Below, piece by piece: positions 7,500 to 16,529 of a DNA stretch of 38,654 bases. The stretch is from Bacteroidaceae bacterium. GTDB lineage: Bacteria; Bacteroidota; Bacteroidia; Bacteroidales; Bacteroidaceae. The notes under the pieces are model-generated. The model worked only from the letters and a program-made list of their open reading frames with translations, searched no databases and was not told the DNA's origin. The translations under genes and the position numbers were made by a program. Location of the stretch: assembly GCA_017472635.1 (NCBI GenBank), contig JAFUPU010000091.1, forward strand, positions 1 to 38,654. Reading direction: 5' to 3'. Position 1 is the first letter of the stretch. Every line of letters begins with the position of its first letter.

Positions 7500-8210
7500 T
7501 CAACCTTTATACAGAAGGAATATGCAGGGTTTCTTTGCTATGTCTGGCAGGTTTTTCTTCCAATCCTTGATGGTGCGGGTAACAATATACTCGTCATCAC
7601 ATGTGAGGTTTGCTGCTATACACAATTGGGTTTGCGGACGACAAGTGTGTATGATATCCGCCAACATTTTAGCGTTGCGATACGGAGTTTCAATAAAGAG
7701 TTGGGTCTGATTCTCAGTATATGCCCGTTGCTCCAACTGTTTGAGAAAGCGCATTCTATCTCCCTGTTCGATAGGAAGATAACCATGGAAAGCAAAACTT
7801 TGTCCGTTGAAGCCTGAACCCATTACCGAAAGCAGGATAGACGAGGGACCTACCAACGGAACCACCTTTTCGCCGCAACGCTGTGCTATAGCCACAACAT
7901 CTGCTCCCGGATCGGCTACTGCCGGACAACCGGCTTCAGAAATCACACCCATCGGGAAACCCTCTTTGGTCAAAGGGTGAAGATATCCCGACAATTCCAT
8001 GGGAGAAGTGTGCTTGTTCAATGTATAAAAAGTCAACGAATCTATATCGATAGACGAATCAACTTTCTTCAAGAAACGCCGGGCTGTACGCACTTCTTCT
8101 ACTATGAAATGTTTTATCTGCAGGATTATCTCCCTGTTATATGCCGGCAACACCTTTTCTATCGGGGTATCTCCCAGTGTGACCGGTATCAAATACAATG
8201 CACGTTCCAT
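7500..8210 (-). CDS. SAM-dependent methyltransferase, RsmI/YraL-like tetrapyrrole-methylase fold
   Basis: 236 residues related to RsmI, which 2'-O-methylates C1402 of 16S rRNA; family membership is visible, the exact target is inferred. The motifs are YLIPVTLGD at the N-terminus, VISEAGCPAVADPGADVV (about 89-106), the SAM-site PLVGPSSILL, and FIETPYRN (about 172). The protein is shorter than E. coli RsmI (about 286 residues) and lacks its C-terminal helical part, as is common for the Bacteroidetes member, usually annotated only as a SAM-dependent methyltransferase. It is the third gene of a fabI-gldB-methyltransferase run, 18 nt after gldB. Confidence 0.88.
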   Translation of the reverse strand: MERALYLIPVTLGDTPIEKVLPAYNREIILQIKHFIVEEVRTARRFLKKVDSSIDIDSLTFYTLNKHTSPMELSGYLHPLTKEGFPMGVISEAGCPAVADPGADVVAIAQRCGEKVVPLVGPSSILLSVMGSGFNGQSFAFHGYLPIEQGDRMRFLKQLEQRAYTENQTQLFIETPYRNAKMLADIIHTCRPQTQLCIAANLTCDDEYIVTRTIKDWKKNLPDIAKKPCIFLLYKG

Positions 8211-8228
8211 CTTTTACTTTTTACTCTT

Positions 8229-9242
8229 TTAATAAGGGATTCCTGCCTTTTTCAATACTTCCCGATAATCTGTATCGCGAAACAATTCAGCCACCGTAAC
8301 CTCTTTATTCTTCTTCATGTATTCATCTACAATATGAATCCCCAGCCAATTACCCACTTCTGCCGGTGCATTTTCGCCCAGGGTATAGGTGCAGGGAGCT
8401 GCATTCAGATAGATACGTACCAGCATAGGGTCGGTTGAATGCAAGTGTCCGGTTTCAATCAAGAAATTCCACACCGAATCACGCCGCTCATGACACCATT
8501 CCCCTTCACGTTCAGTAAATCCCAACGTCTTTTCAAATGTGTCATAGTCTAACATCTGATGTACGACCCACAAGATTTTCCCCCGATGCACAATGTGGTC
8601 GAGCAAGGTGCGATGCCACTCCCATGGGAAGGGGTATTCGCTCAACAGATAAAACCTGAAACAATCTGGTACTATCCGCTCCGGCACCATCGAGCGACGC
8701 TGATAGTCGTAATAGAAGTTTTTATACAGGTAGTAATCCTCTCCCATATATTTGTCTATACTGAATCCCAACACACTGTCTCCGACAATCACTGACTGAT
8801 TGAGGGCAGAGAGTTGGGCATAGACACGGGGTATCTCCAAACCGGGCATTTCACGTTTCAAGAAACGAAATCCACGAGTGAACTGTTTCTCAATCTGCTC
8901 CATATCCTCGAATTTCTCCAAGGCATCATGCCGCAGCTTTATCAATGTTGAGTCGAGAAAATATTCACGTAAGCGCAGGTTTATATTTTCATCTGTCACC
9001 GAACCGATAGTCAACACATCCTCTATCAAGAATTTCGTCTCTTGCGCATACTCGGCATTCAGTTTCTGCAAAGCCGAGAAACTGTTGAGTCCCAAATATT
9101 CATCCAACAGCCTGTCGTAACGATGTACCTTAATATCTACAGCACGCGCTCCGGCATGCCGCTTGTCAAAAGCCCATTGGCAAGAGACGAGCAACATGCA
9201 CGACAATGCAAGCTGTAATATGATTAAGGCAAATCGTTTCAT
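8229..9242 (-). CDS. gldB: GldB-like lipoprotein (gliding motility-associated family)
   Basis: 337 residues. A lipoprotein signal peptide spans residues 1-20, with lipobox LVSC and the lipidated Cys at 21. The next residues, QWAFDK, do not give a confident sorting signal. The body matches the GldB family as I know it: RYDRLL near the start, a long helical region, and a C-terminal LGIHIVDEYMKKN segment. In gliding Flavobacteria GldB is needed for motility and SprA/T9SS function. Gut Bacteroides do not glide, so the role here is probably another envelope function. It lies 17 nt after fabI and 18 nt before the methyltransferase. Confidence 0.85.
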   Translation of the reverse strand: MKRFALIILQLALSCMLLVSCQWAFDKRHAGARAVDIKVHRYDRLLDEYLGLNSFSALQKLNAEYAQETKFLIEDVLTIGSVTDENINLRLREYFLDSTLIKLRHDALEKFEDMEQIEKQFTRGFRFLKREMPGLEIPRVYAQLSALNQSVIVGDSVLGFSIDKYMGEDYYLYKNFYYDYQRRSMVPERIVPDCFRFYLLSEYPFPWEWHRTLLDHIVHRGKILWVVHQMLDYDTFEKTLGFTEREGEWCHERRDSVWNFLIETGHLHSTDPMLVRIYLNAAPCTYTLGENAPAEVGNWLGIHIVDEYMKKNKEVTVAELFRDTDYREVLKKAGIPY

Positions 9243-9259
9243 ACCGACAGAGGCGGCTG

Positions 9260-10117
9260 TTAGCCATAGATTATCTTTCCGTTCTCATCTTTATATTCGT
9301 CCAATCCCTTTTCATAGGTAGCCATCGCACGGAGACTCATACCCACGCTCGAGAATCCTCCATCGTGATATAAGTTCTGCATGGTCACCTTACGGGTCAG
9401 GTCAGAGAACATGACAATACAATAATCTGCACATTCTGCAGCCGAAGCATTTCCTAATGGAGACATCCGATTGGCAAAGTCAAACAGTTTATCCATTCCC
9501 TTCACGCCCGAACCGGCTGTAGTCATTGTCGGAGACTGTGAAATCGTGTTTACACGTACATTGCTCTCACGACCATAGATGTATCCGAAACTACGAGCAA
9601 TAGACTCTAACAATGCTTTGGCATCAGCCATGTCGTTATATCCATAGAATGTACGTTGTGCTGCCACATAGCTCAGAGCCAAAATAGAACCGTACTCAGC
9701 AATGGCTTCCAGCTTTTTTGCCGCTTGAATCATTTTATGGAAAGAGACAGCCGACACATCTAATGTCTTACTCAGCATATCATAATCCAAATCGTCATAA
9801 GTACGTTTCTTGCGTACATTAGGAGACATTCCGATAGAATGAAGGACAAAATCGATTTTCCCTCCTAATACCTCCATCGAACGACGGAACACATTTTCCA
9901 AATCTTCCACACTGGTTGCATCTGCCGGAATGACCTCACACTGCAACTTCTCAGAAAGAGCCGATACCTCTCCCATGCGCACTGCCACCGGGGTGTTTGA
10001 CAATGTAATTGTCGCCCCTTCTTCTACGGCACGTTCTGCCACTTTCCACGCAATTGACTGCTCATTGAGTGCACCAAAGATGATACCTCTTTTTCCTTTC
10101 AACAAATTATAGCTCAT
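9260..10117 (-). CDS. fabI: Enoyl-[acyl-carrier-protein] reductase (NADH)
   Basis: FabI reduces trans-2-enoyl-ACP in the last step of each fatty-acid elongation cycle, in the cytosol. The 285-residue protein has the FabI-type short-chain reductase features: the N-terminal glycine-poor nucleotide site GIIFGALNEQSIAW and LHSIGMSPN around residue 92. It also has Tyr150 and the catalytic Tyr160-x6-Lys167 (GYNDMADAK), the counterparts of E. coli Tyr146, Tyr156 and Lys163. SQSPTMTTAGSG near 195-206 is the substrate-loop region. It has a TAnnTTTG box upstream and heads the run with gldB and the methyltransferase. Confidence 0.96.
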   Translation of the reverse strand: MSYNLLKGKRGIIFGALNEQSIAWKVAERAVEEGATITLSNTPVAVRMGEVSALSEKLQCEVIPADATSVEDLENVFRRSMEVLGGKIDFVLHSIGMSPNVRKKRTYDDLDYDMLSKTLDVSAVSFHKMIQAAKKLEAIAEYGSILALSYVAAQRTFYGYNDMADAKALLESIARSFGYIYGRESNVRVNTISQSPTMTTAGSGVKGMDKLFDFANRMSPLGNASAAECADYCIVMFSDLTRKVTMQNLYHDGGFSSVGMSLRAMATYEKGLDEYKDENGKIIYG

Positions 10118-10143
10118 ATTTTATACAGTTAAAATTCGGGGTG

Positions 10144-10151
10144 CAAAGATA
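10144..10151 (-). promoter_or_regulatory. -7 box for the fabI operon
   Basis: The minus strand reads TATCTTTG, 26 nt before the fabI ATG (10117). It matches TAnnTTTG; no convincing -33 element is seen. Confidence 0.6.
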
Positions 10152-10233
10152 CATTATAAATCTGAATCAAGCGACCTCTGAAGCCGCATTTCGACCTTTT
10201 TACACCCCAAACACTGCTTTTTGCATCACTTTG

Positions 10234-10265
10234 TTTGCTCAAAATAGGCTTTTCATGTACATTTG
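10234..10265 (+). promoter_or_regulatory. Complete Bacteroides promoter (-33 and -7) for the DUF4861 gene
   Basis: TTTG at 10234-10237 and TACATTTG at 10258-10265 are separated by 20 nt, the typical spacing for the Bacteroides primary sigma factor. The predicted start is near 10269, leaving a leader of about 42 nt before the ATG at 10311. The promoter faces away from that of fabI. Confidence 0.75.
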
Positions 10266-10310
10266 CACAAAATATTGAATTTTAAACATCAATTAAAGTA
10301 ATATCTCATC

Positions 10311-11534
10311 ATGAAAAAGAGTCGTTGGTTGGCAATAGGACTGTTTTTGGCAACAGCTGCATCCATTGCCCAAGCACAAGAGAACAAAATCACCGTTACC
10401 ATCAGCAATGAATGGAAACAAGAAAAAACAAACGAACCCATCGTCATCAACCTGCAAGAAGTAAACCCGGACTTCACCGTAAAATCGGCAACCGTCATGG
10501 ACGGCAATACAGAAATCCCCTACCAATTGGATGATTTAAACGGAGACTTGAAAGCGGATGAGCTTGCATTCTTGGTTGACATGCCCAAAAAGAGCAAACG
10601 CGCTATCACAATCACACTGTCTGCTGAAAAATCAGACAAAAAATTCCCTTCACAAGTTTATGCCGAGATGCTGTTGAGCGACAAGAAGAAGACGTATCCC
10701 CAAATCCAGTCGTTGACCACACCGGGAGAGAGTGATGTATACAACAGCCTTCATCACCATGGTCCGGCATTCGAGTCGGAATTAGTGGCATACCGCATCT
10801 ACTTCGACAAACGGCAGACTGTCGACATTTACGGGAAACGCCGTAAAGGATTTGAGTTGAAAGATACCCGTTTCTACCCGACAAAAGAACAATTGGCACA
10901 AGGATACGGTGATGACGTCTTGTGGGTAGGCAGCACTTGTGGAGCCGGCACACTGAAAGGTTGGGAAGACGGCAAACCTTCACACATCATCCCTGCCCTG
11001 CGTACCGAATGCATCCGCTCATACGGACCTTTACGCACGGTTGTTGACGTTATCGATGCCGGTTGGGAGTATCAGGGCAAACAGATAACAATGACCACCC
11101 GCTACATCCTTTATGGAGGTCACCGGGACGCACAGGTAGATGTATTCTTCGACAATGCCCTCGACAAAGAGACCTTCTGCATGGGCGTAATCAACGTAAA
11201 GGACTCGAAACACTACTCTGACCACAAAGGGCTGATAGGATGTTGGGGTACCGACTGGCCTGCCGGAGCCAAAGACACCATCGGCAAAATCCGCGAAACT
11301 GTAGGTCTGGCTGCCTGCATCCCCAGCAAATATATTTATGAGGAACGTCCCGTCGACGCCAACCTCAGCTACATTGTCGGTCCCAAAGGAAAAGACAGAT
11401 TCACCTATCACATCTCTTTTGCTTCGTTGAAAGAAGAATTCGGATACAAGAATGAAGAAGAATGGTTCGCCTACATGCGCCAATGGAAAGACGAGTTGGA
11501 ACATCCCTGCAAGGTAACCATTAAAAAAGACTAA
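10311..11534 (+). CDS. Secreted DUF4861-family protein
   Basis: 407 residues with a cleavable signal peptide (about residues 1-22: basic start, Leu/Ala core, ending AQAQE). The remainder resembles the DUF4861 family, which is common in Bacteroidetes and often lies near pectin or other polysaccharide utilisation genes; no reaction is established. Recognisable parts are DLNGDLKADELAFLVDM, HHHGPAFESELVAYRIYFD, DDVLWVGSTCGAGTLKGW and a C-terminal region rich in aromatic residues. The fold is probably a beta-sandwich like that of carbohydrate-active proteins (inference). Here it is not in a polysaccharide locus; it is followed after 3 nt by a HAD phosphatase and then a LuxR regulator. Confidence 0.8.
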   Translation: MKKSRWLAIGLFLATAASIAQAQENKITVTISNEWKQEKTNEPIVINLQEVNPDFTVKSATVMDGNTEIPYQLDDLNGDLKADELAFLVDMPKKSKRAITITLSAEKSDKKFPSQVYAEMLLSDKKKTYPQIQSLTTPGESDVYNSLHHHGPAFESELVAYRIYFDKRQTVDIYGKRRKGFELKDTRFYPTKEQLAQGYGDDVLWVGSTCGAGTLKGWEDGKPSHIIPALRTECIRSYGPLRTVVDVIDAGWEYQGKQITMTTRYILYGGHRDAQVDVFFDNALDKETFCMGVINVKDSKHYSDHKGLIGCWGTDWPAGAKDTIGKIRETVGLAACIPSKYIYEERPVDANLSYIVGPKGKDRFTYHISFASLKEEFGYKNEEEWFAYMRQWKDELEHPCKVTIKKD

Positions 11535-11537
11535 CCA

Positions 11538-12197
11538 ATGCCATCAAAGAGATTAGCCATTTTCGACCTGGATGGGACATTGCTCAACACCATTGCAGAC
11601 TTGGCACAGAGTACCAACCATGCACTGGAAGCATGCGGATTTCCGACACATCCGGCTGACGCCTATCGCTTTTTTGTAGGAAACGGAGTGAACAAGCTGT
11701 TTGAGCGTGCCTTGCCTGAAGAAGAACGGACAGAAGAGAACATACTGAAAATGCGTTCACACTTCATGCCTCATTACGACAAGCACGACACCGAACTGAG
11801 TGTTCCCTATCCCGGCATTACCAGGCTGTTAGAGCATCTGCAACAAGCAGGTGTTCTAATGGCTGTTGCCTCAAACAAATACCAATCGGCAACAAGCAAA
11901 CTGGTTGCCCATTATTTCCCCCAAATAGAGTTCAGCAGCGTATTCGGACAACGCGAAGGGGTATCCATCAAACCCGACCCGCAGGTTGTGCTTGAAATCA
12001 TGGACAGGGCAAACGTGAAAAAAGAGGAGGTGATTTACATCGGAGACTCAGGGGTTGACATGCAAACAGCGCTGAATGCCGAAGTTACCTCCATCGGTGT
12101 CACATGGGGCTTCCGTCCGGTAGAAGAACTGCAACTTTATGCCCCCACTTACATAGTTGACAGTGCGTCCGAAATCGAATCAATCATTTTAGGCTAA
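11538..12197 (+). CDS. gph: HAD-family phosphatase, phosphoglycolate phosphatase-like
   Basis: A 219-residue HAD hydrolase. Motif I is FDLDGTLLNT with nucleophile Asp10 and acid/base Asp12. Motif II is VASNKYQ near residue 113. Motif III includes the Lys of SIKPDPQ, and motif IV is YIGDSGVDMQTA. The helical cap between motifs I and II has the size of Gph/PGP-type enzymes, which remove phosphate from 2-phosphoglycolate. HAD phosphatases often have broad specificity, so the substrate is inference. It begins 3 nt after the DUF4861 stop codon and is followed 12 nt later by the LuxR-type regulator. Confidence 0.87.
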   Translation: MPSKRLAIFDLDGTLLNTIADLAQSTNHALEACGFPTHPADAYRFFVGNGVNKLFERALPEEERTEENILKMRSHFMPHYDKHDTELSVPYPGITRLLEHLQQAGVLMAVASNKYQSATSKLVAHYFPQIEFSSVFGQREGVSIKPDPQVVLEIMDRANVKKEEVIYIGDSGVDMQTALNAEVTSIGVTWGFRPVEELQLYAPTYIVDSASEIESIILG

Positions 12198-12209
12198 AAA
12201 TCACAGCAG

Positions 12210-12791
12210 ATGTCCCCCTCACACGAAATAGCCATCATCGACCCCAACACACTCAGTTGCATTGGTTTGGAGAATATGATAGAAACCTTATTCCCCCAGG
12301 TTACCATTCGCAGTTTCAACAGTTTCAGCCAACTCACCGACGATACGCCCGACATGTACGTACACTATTTTGTGGCGGCACAGATTCTGTTGGAACATAC
12401 GGCCTTCTTTCTCGAAAGAAGGCGAAAAACCATTGTGTTAGCAAATGGTCAAAACCAAATCCTGACGAACTTCTTAAGCATCGACATCCAGCAACCCGAG
12501 AAAGAACTGGTGCGCTCTTTGCTGCAACTCTACCAAGGAGGGCATCCACACCCTACCCCCTCCAAACAGCACACTATGCCCGACACGCCATTGACTGCAC
12601 GCGAGATAGAGGTGCTAACACTTATCGTAAAAGGATTCATCAACAAAGAGATAGCCGAACAACTGAACATCAGTCTGACAACCGTAATCTCACACCGAAA
12701 AAATCTGATGGAGAAAACGGGTATACGCAGTGTTTCCGGACTTACCATTTACGCCGTGATGAATGGTTTTGTGGAAGTTACACAAATCTGA
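12210..12791 (+). CDS. LuxR-type response-regulator-like transcription factor
   Basis: 193 residues. The N-terminal 110 residues look like a degenerate receiver domain: it starts IAIIDPNTLSCIGLENMIE, with one acidic residue at the first strand. No clear DxxMP phosphorylation motif is seen, so it may not be phosphorylated in the classical way. The C-terminal 65 residues (about 127-190) are a standard LuxR/GerE helix-turn-helix: LTAREIEVLTLIVKGFINK, EIAEQLNISLTTVISHRKNL, then SVSGLTIYAV. It is third in a close run with the DUF4861 and HAD genes. No kinase is nearby. Its targets are unknown; dsbD, just downstream with its own -7 box, could be one (inference). Confidence 0.9.
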   Translation: MSPSHEIAIIDPNTLSCIGLENMIETLFPQVTIRSFNSFSQLTDDTPDMYVHYFVAAQILLEHTAFFLERRRKTIVLANGQNQILTNFLSIDIQQPEKELVRSLLQLYQGGHPHPTPSKQHTMPDTPLTAREIEVLTLIVKGFINKEIAEQLNISLTTVISHRKNLMEKTGIRSVSGLTIYAVMNGFVEVTQI

Positions 12792-12860
12792 AAACGGCAA
12801 AAACAGGGTGATTTCACAAGAAAGGCAAGAAAGAATGGAGATATTCTCCACAAAAATAGT

Positions 12861-12868
12861 TACCTTTG
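12861..12868 (+). promoter_or_regulatory. -7 box for dsbD
   Basis: TACCTTTG matches TAnnTTTG and lies 53 nt before the dsbD ATG. No good TTTG is seen at the -33 distance. Confidence 0.5.
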
Positions 12869-12921
12869 CCACCCAAAATCGTCTATATCTGACTAAAAAA
12901 CAATTAAAACAATAAAATCAC

Positions 12922-14955
12922 ATGAAGAAAAAGATTGTATCGACCTGTCTTTTCGTGCTAATCTGCCTGCTACCGGCACTGGCACAAATTCAAGAACCTA
13001 TCAAGTTTACCACCGAATTTAACAAACTCTCTGAAACCGAAGCCGAACTGGTGTTTAAAGCAACCATCGACCCCGGATGGCACCTCTATTCTACCGAATT
13101 GCCCGAAGACGGTCCTGTTTCAGCCACCATCACATTCAACAAGATGGAGGGGGCAGAGCCTATCGGCAAACTGACTCCACGCGGGAACGTGGTTGAACAT
13201 TTCGACAGCATGTTTGAAATGACGCTCAAATACTTTGAAAACCAAGGTACATTCGTTCAGAAAGTAAAACTCACCGGAGGAGCATATACACTCGAAGGCT
13301 ACCTGCAATATGGGGCATGCAACGATGAGAATTGCCTGCCTCCCACCGACGTTGAGTTCAACTATACAGGCGAAGTGAAAGGGGCTGTTGCAGCAAAACC
13401 ACAAGCTGAAGCTCCTGTTGAAAAGAAGGAACAACCGGTTGAAACAGTTGCTGCACCCCAACCGACAGCGGAGGAAACAACACCGGAAGAAAAGCCAGCC
13501 GGCGTTGCAGCCAACGACCTTTGGACACCCGTCATCGATGAATTGGCAGCTTTCGGACAAGCAGAAGAGAGCCATGCAGCAAACCAATCTCTGTGGGTAA
13601 TCTTTTTCACCGGACTGGTGGGCGGACTGGTAGCCCTGTTCACCCCGTGTGTCTGGCCTATCATCCCCATGACTGTCAGCTTTTTCCTGAAACGTTCAAA
13701 AGACGACAAGAAAAAAGGTATCCGCGATGCGTGGCTTTATGGTGCTTCTATCGTGGTAATCTATGTTATTCTCGGATTGGCTGTGACACTCATCTTTGGT
13801 GCCAGTGCCTTGAACGCACTCTCAACCAACGCTGTATTCAATATCCTGTTCTTCTTGATGTTGGTGGTGTTTGCCGCTTCGTTTTTCGGAGCATTTGAAA
13901 TCACACTTCCTTCATCATGGAGCAATGCGGTAGACAGCAAGGCAGAACAAACCACCGGATTGCTCAGCATCTTCTTGATGGCATTCACGCTTACACTGGT
14001 TTCTTTCTCTTGCACAGGTCCTATCATTGGTTTTTTACTTGTTGAGGTATCAACTTCAGGCAACATCATCGGTCCTGCGGTAGGCATGTTGGGATTTGCC
14101 ATTGCCCTGGCACTGCCCTTCACGCTGTTTGCCATGTTCCCCTCGTGGCTGAAATCTATGCCCAAGTCAGGAAACTGGATGAACGTAATCAAAGTCACAT
14201 TGGGATTCTTGGAGTTGGCATTTGCCTTGAAGTTCCTTTCGGTTGCCGACCTTGCCTACGGATGGCACATACTCGACCGCGAAACATTCCTTGCCTTGTG
14301 GATTGTCATCTTTGCCTTGCTCGGTTTTTACCTGCTGGGCAAAATCAAATTCCCGCATGACGAAGAAGAAGATGACAAAGTGGGTGTGACCCGCTTCTTC
14401 TTGGCTATGATTTCGTTGGCTTTTGCAGTCTATATGGTACCCGGCTTGTGGGGAGCCCCCTTGCGCGCCATCAGTGCATTTGCCCCACCTGCCACCACGC
14501 AGGATTTCGTGCTGGACAAAAACGAAATGCAAACCCACTTCCTCGACTATGAAGAGGGAATGGCTTATGCAAAACGTACCGGAAAGCCCGTATTGCTCGA
14601 CTTTACCGGACATGGTTGCGTGAACTGTCGCAAAATGGAAAATGCGGTGTGGATTAACCCACAAGTAAAAGAGATTATCGACAACGATTACGTACTCATC
14701 TCACTGTACGTAGACGAAAAGGCTCCGTTAGCCGAACCCATCAAGGTGGTTGAAAACGGAAAAGAGCGTACCCTGCGCACCATCGGAGACAAATGGAGCT
14801 ACCTGCAACGCGTAAAGTTCGGAGCCAATGCCCAACCTTTCTACGTGTTGGTAGACAGCGAGGGTACTCCGCTGAACAAGTCATACTCTTATGACGAAGA
14901 TGTGCCCAAGTACATCGACTTTTTGAAGACCGGACTGAAAAATTACAAGAAGTAA
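12922..14955 (+). CDS. dsbD: Thiol:disulfide interchange protein DsbD family
   Basis: 677 residues. DsbD moves electrons from cytosolic thioredoxin across the inner membrane to periplasmic thiol proteins. Domains in order: signal peptide (1-21); an N-terminal immunoglobulin-like domain (about 25-150) with Cys133 and Cys138 in GACNDENC; a Pro/Glu/Ala-rich linker (155-200). Next comes a membrane domain (about 222-500) with LFTPCVWP (Cys243) and a second membrane Cys in SFSCTGP. Last is a thioredoxin-like C-terminal domain with CVNC at 566-569. All three Cys pairs needed for the relay are present. The length is above that of E. coli DsbD (about 565) because of the linker and insertions. A long terminator-like hairpin follows. 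Confidence 0.94.
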   Translation: MKKKIVSTCLFVLICLLPALAQIQEPIKFTTEFNKLSETEAELVFKATIDPGWHLYSTELPEDGPVSATITFNKMEGAEPIGKLTPRGNVVEHFDSMFEMTLKYFENQGTFVQKVKLTGGAYTLEGYLQYGACNDENCLPPTDVEFNYTGEVKGAVAAKPQAEAPVEKKEQPVETVAAPQPTAEETTPEEKPAGVAANDLWTPVIDELAAFGQAEESHAANQSLWVIFFTGLVGGLVALFTPCVWPIIPMTVSFFLKRSKDDKKKGIRDAWLYGASIVVIYVILGLAVTLIFGASALNALSTNAVFNILFFLMLVVFAASFFGAFEITLPSSWSNAVDSKAEQTTGLLSIFLMAFTLTLVSFSCTGPIIGFLLVEVSTSGNIIGPAVGMLGFAIALALPFTLFAMFPSWLKSMPKSGNWMNVIKVTLGFLELAFALKFLSVADLAYGWHILDRETFLALWIVIFALLGFYLLGKIKFPHDEEEDDKVGVTRFFLAMISLAFAVYMVPGLWGAPLRAISAFAPPATTQDFVLDKNEMQTHFLDYEEGMAYAKRTGKPVLLDFTGHGCVNCRKMENAVWINPQVKEIIDNDYVLISLYVDEKAPLAEPIKVVENGKERTLRTIGDKWSYLQRVKFGANAQPFYVLVDSEGTPLNKSYSYDEDVPKYIDFLKTGLKNYKK

Positions 14956-14959
14956 GAAC

Positions 14960-15089
14960 GCCCCATCCCTCCCCCTCCACAAAGGTAAGGAGTGACTTGG
15001 CTGATGAAGACAAACAAATAGTCAACAAAAGCCACCCACTTCACCCCTTATCCTTGTGGAGGGACCAGAGAGAGGGGCTTATTTTTTTT
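14960..15089 (+). terminator. Long imperfect inverted repeat with T8 tail between dsbD and cyuA
   Basis: The arms 14973-14999 and 15037-15063 pair at 22 of 27 positions; the outer part is CCCTCCACAA with TTGTGGAGGG. An extra GCCCC (14960-14964) and GGGGC (15074-15078) can close the base. Eight T follow at 15082-15089, 4 nt before the cyuA ATG at 15094. It can serve as the dsbD terminator, and the GAGAGAGGGG of its 3' side is also the only purine-rich sequence near the cyuA start. Folding could therefore affect cyuA translation or read-through; that is inference. Similar GC-rich inverted repeats occur between genes in many Bacteroidetes, so it may be a dispersed repeat. Confidence 0.65.
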
Positions 15090-15093
15090 CGAC

Positions 15094-16392
15094 ATGATAA
15101 CGAAAGAAGAGCGCCAACGCATCATTGCGCTGATGAAACGCGAGGTTGTACCCGCCATTGGATGCACCGAACCGATAGCCGTAGCACTTTGTGTGGCACG
15201 TGCCACAGAATTGTTAGGTTGTATCCCTGAAAAGATTTCCCTACAACTCAGTGCCAACATATTGAAAAATGCCATGGGCGTGGGTATACCCGGTACGGGA
15301 ATGATTGGACTCCCCATAGCCATTGCCTTAGGAGCACTCATCGGAAAATCGGAATACCAGCTGGAAGTACTCCGCGACTGTACGCCCGAAGCCGTGGAGC
15401 AAGGAAAGCGATTCATCAACGAAGGACGCATATCCATCTCATTGAAAGAAAACATCAGCGAAAAACTTTATATAGAGGTGTTGTGTGAAGCAGGCGGCAA
15501 GGAGGCTGAAGCAATCATTGCCACCGGACACACAAATTTCGTATTCCTGCGGAGCAATAAAGAGATTTTGTCTGACAACCGGCAACCGGCAACCGACGAA
15601 ACGGAAGAAGCACAAGAGACTCCCCTCACCCTGCAAAAAGTATATGACTTTGCAACAACCAGTCCGCTGGATGAAATAGACTTCATCCTCGAAGCACGCC
15701 GCCTCAACAAGGCTGCTGCCGAAGCGTCATTCAAGATGGACTACGGACACGGATTGGGACGTGCCATCCGCCAGCCAATGGACACACCGGTGGTAGGTGA
15801 CAGCATCTTTGCCCACATACTGGCATACACCAGCGGGGCATGTGACGCACGTATGGCAGGAGCCATGATACCCGTAATGAGCAACTCGGGGAGTGGCAAC
15901 CAGGGAATCAGCGCCACCATGCCCGTTGTCATCTATGCCGAAGAGACTCACAAGAGCGAAGAGCAGTTGGTGAGGGCGCTCATCTTGAGCCACCTCACCG
16001 TCATCTACATCAAGCAGAGCCTGGGGCGTCTTTCTGCCCTTTGTGGCTGCGTGGTGGCTGCCACCGGCAGCAGTTGTGGCATCACTTACCTGATGGGAGG
16101 AAACTATGAGCAGGTGGCACACGCTGTGAAAAACATGATTGCCAACATTACCGGCATGATATGTGATGGTGCCAAGCCCAGCTGTGCCATGAAGGTGACA
16201 AGCGGAGTAGCCACGGCTGTCTTTTCGGCATTGCTTGCCATGCAACAAAAGTGTGTGACTGCCTACGAGGGCATCATTGATGAAGATGTTGACCAATGTA
16301 TCCGCAATCTCACCCGCATAGGTTCGCAGGGAATGAACGAAACCGACCGCCTCGTACTGGACATCATGACACACAAGGGAGCAAACTGCTGA
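15094..16392 (+). CDS. cyuA: L-cysteine desulfidase / UPF0597 family (CyuA-like)
   Basis: 432 residues of the CyuA (YhaM) family, an oxygen-sensitive iron-sulfur enzyme that splits L-cysteine to pyruvate, ammonia and sulfide. Candidate cluster ligands are visible: Cys24 in AIGCTEPIA, the CGCVVAATGSSCG segment and the ICDGAKPSC segment. Gly-rich active-site stretches are GVGIPGTGMIGLP (near 68-80) and MSNSGSGNQG. Length and start agree with the family; the next in-frame ATG (residue 14) would remove conserved N-terminal sequence. The start codon lies only 4 nt after the T-tract of the upstream hairpin, so expression may come by read-through from dsbD or be controlled by that structure. No cysteine transporter gene lies beside it. 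Confidence 0.88.
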   Translation: MITKEERQRIIALMKREVVPAIGCTEPIAVALCVARATELLGCIPEKISLQLSANILKNAMGVGIPGTGMIGLPIAIALGALIGKSEYQLEVLRDCTPEAVEQGKRFINEGRISISLKENISEKLYIEVLCEAGGKEAEAIIATGHTNFVFLRSNKEILSDNRQPATDETEEAQETPLTLQKVYDFATTSPLDEIDFILEARRLNKAAAEASFKMDYGHGLGRAIRQPMDTPVVGDSIFAHILAYTSGACDARMAGAMIPVMSNSGSGNQGISATMPVVIYAEETHKSEEQLVRALILSHLTVIYIKQSLGRLSALCGCVVAATGSSCGITYLMGGNYEQVAHAVKNMIANITGMICDGAKPSCAMKVTSGVATAVFSALLAMQQKCVTAYEGIIDEDVDQCIRNLTRIGSQGMNETDRLVLDIMTHKGANC

Positions 16393-16489
16393 ATGACATC
16401 TTTCTCATAGAAAAGACGTATTTATAACCAATGTAAAGGCGTATCAGCAAAAGATACGCTGTCCAATATTGCCTACTCTTTTTTGTCCA

Positions 16490-16529
16490 CCTCCTACTTC
16501 TTTCTTGAGAAGAGGAGGATTATTCTTTA
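16490..16529 (+). terminator. Probable terminator after cyuA
   Basis: CCTCCT-A-CTTCT (16490-16501) pairs with AGAAG-AGGAGG (16508-16518): 11 bp with one bulged A and a 6-nt loop, followed by the T-rich ATTATTCTTTA. A smaller perfect hairpin, GCGTATC / GATACGC at 16439-16459, lies just upstream. Together with the palindrome array and the minus-strand terminator they fill the gene-free stretch 16393-16764. Confidence 0.6.
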
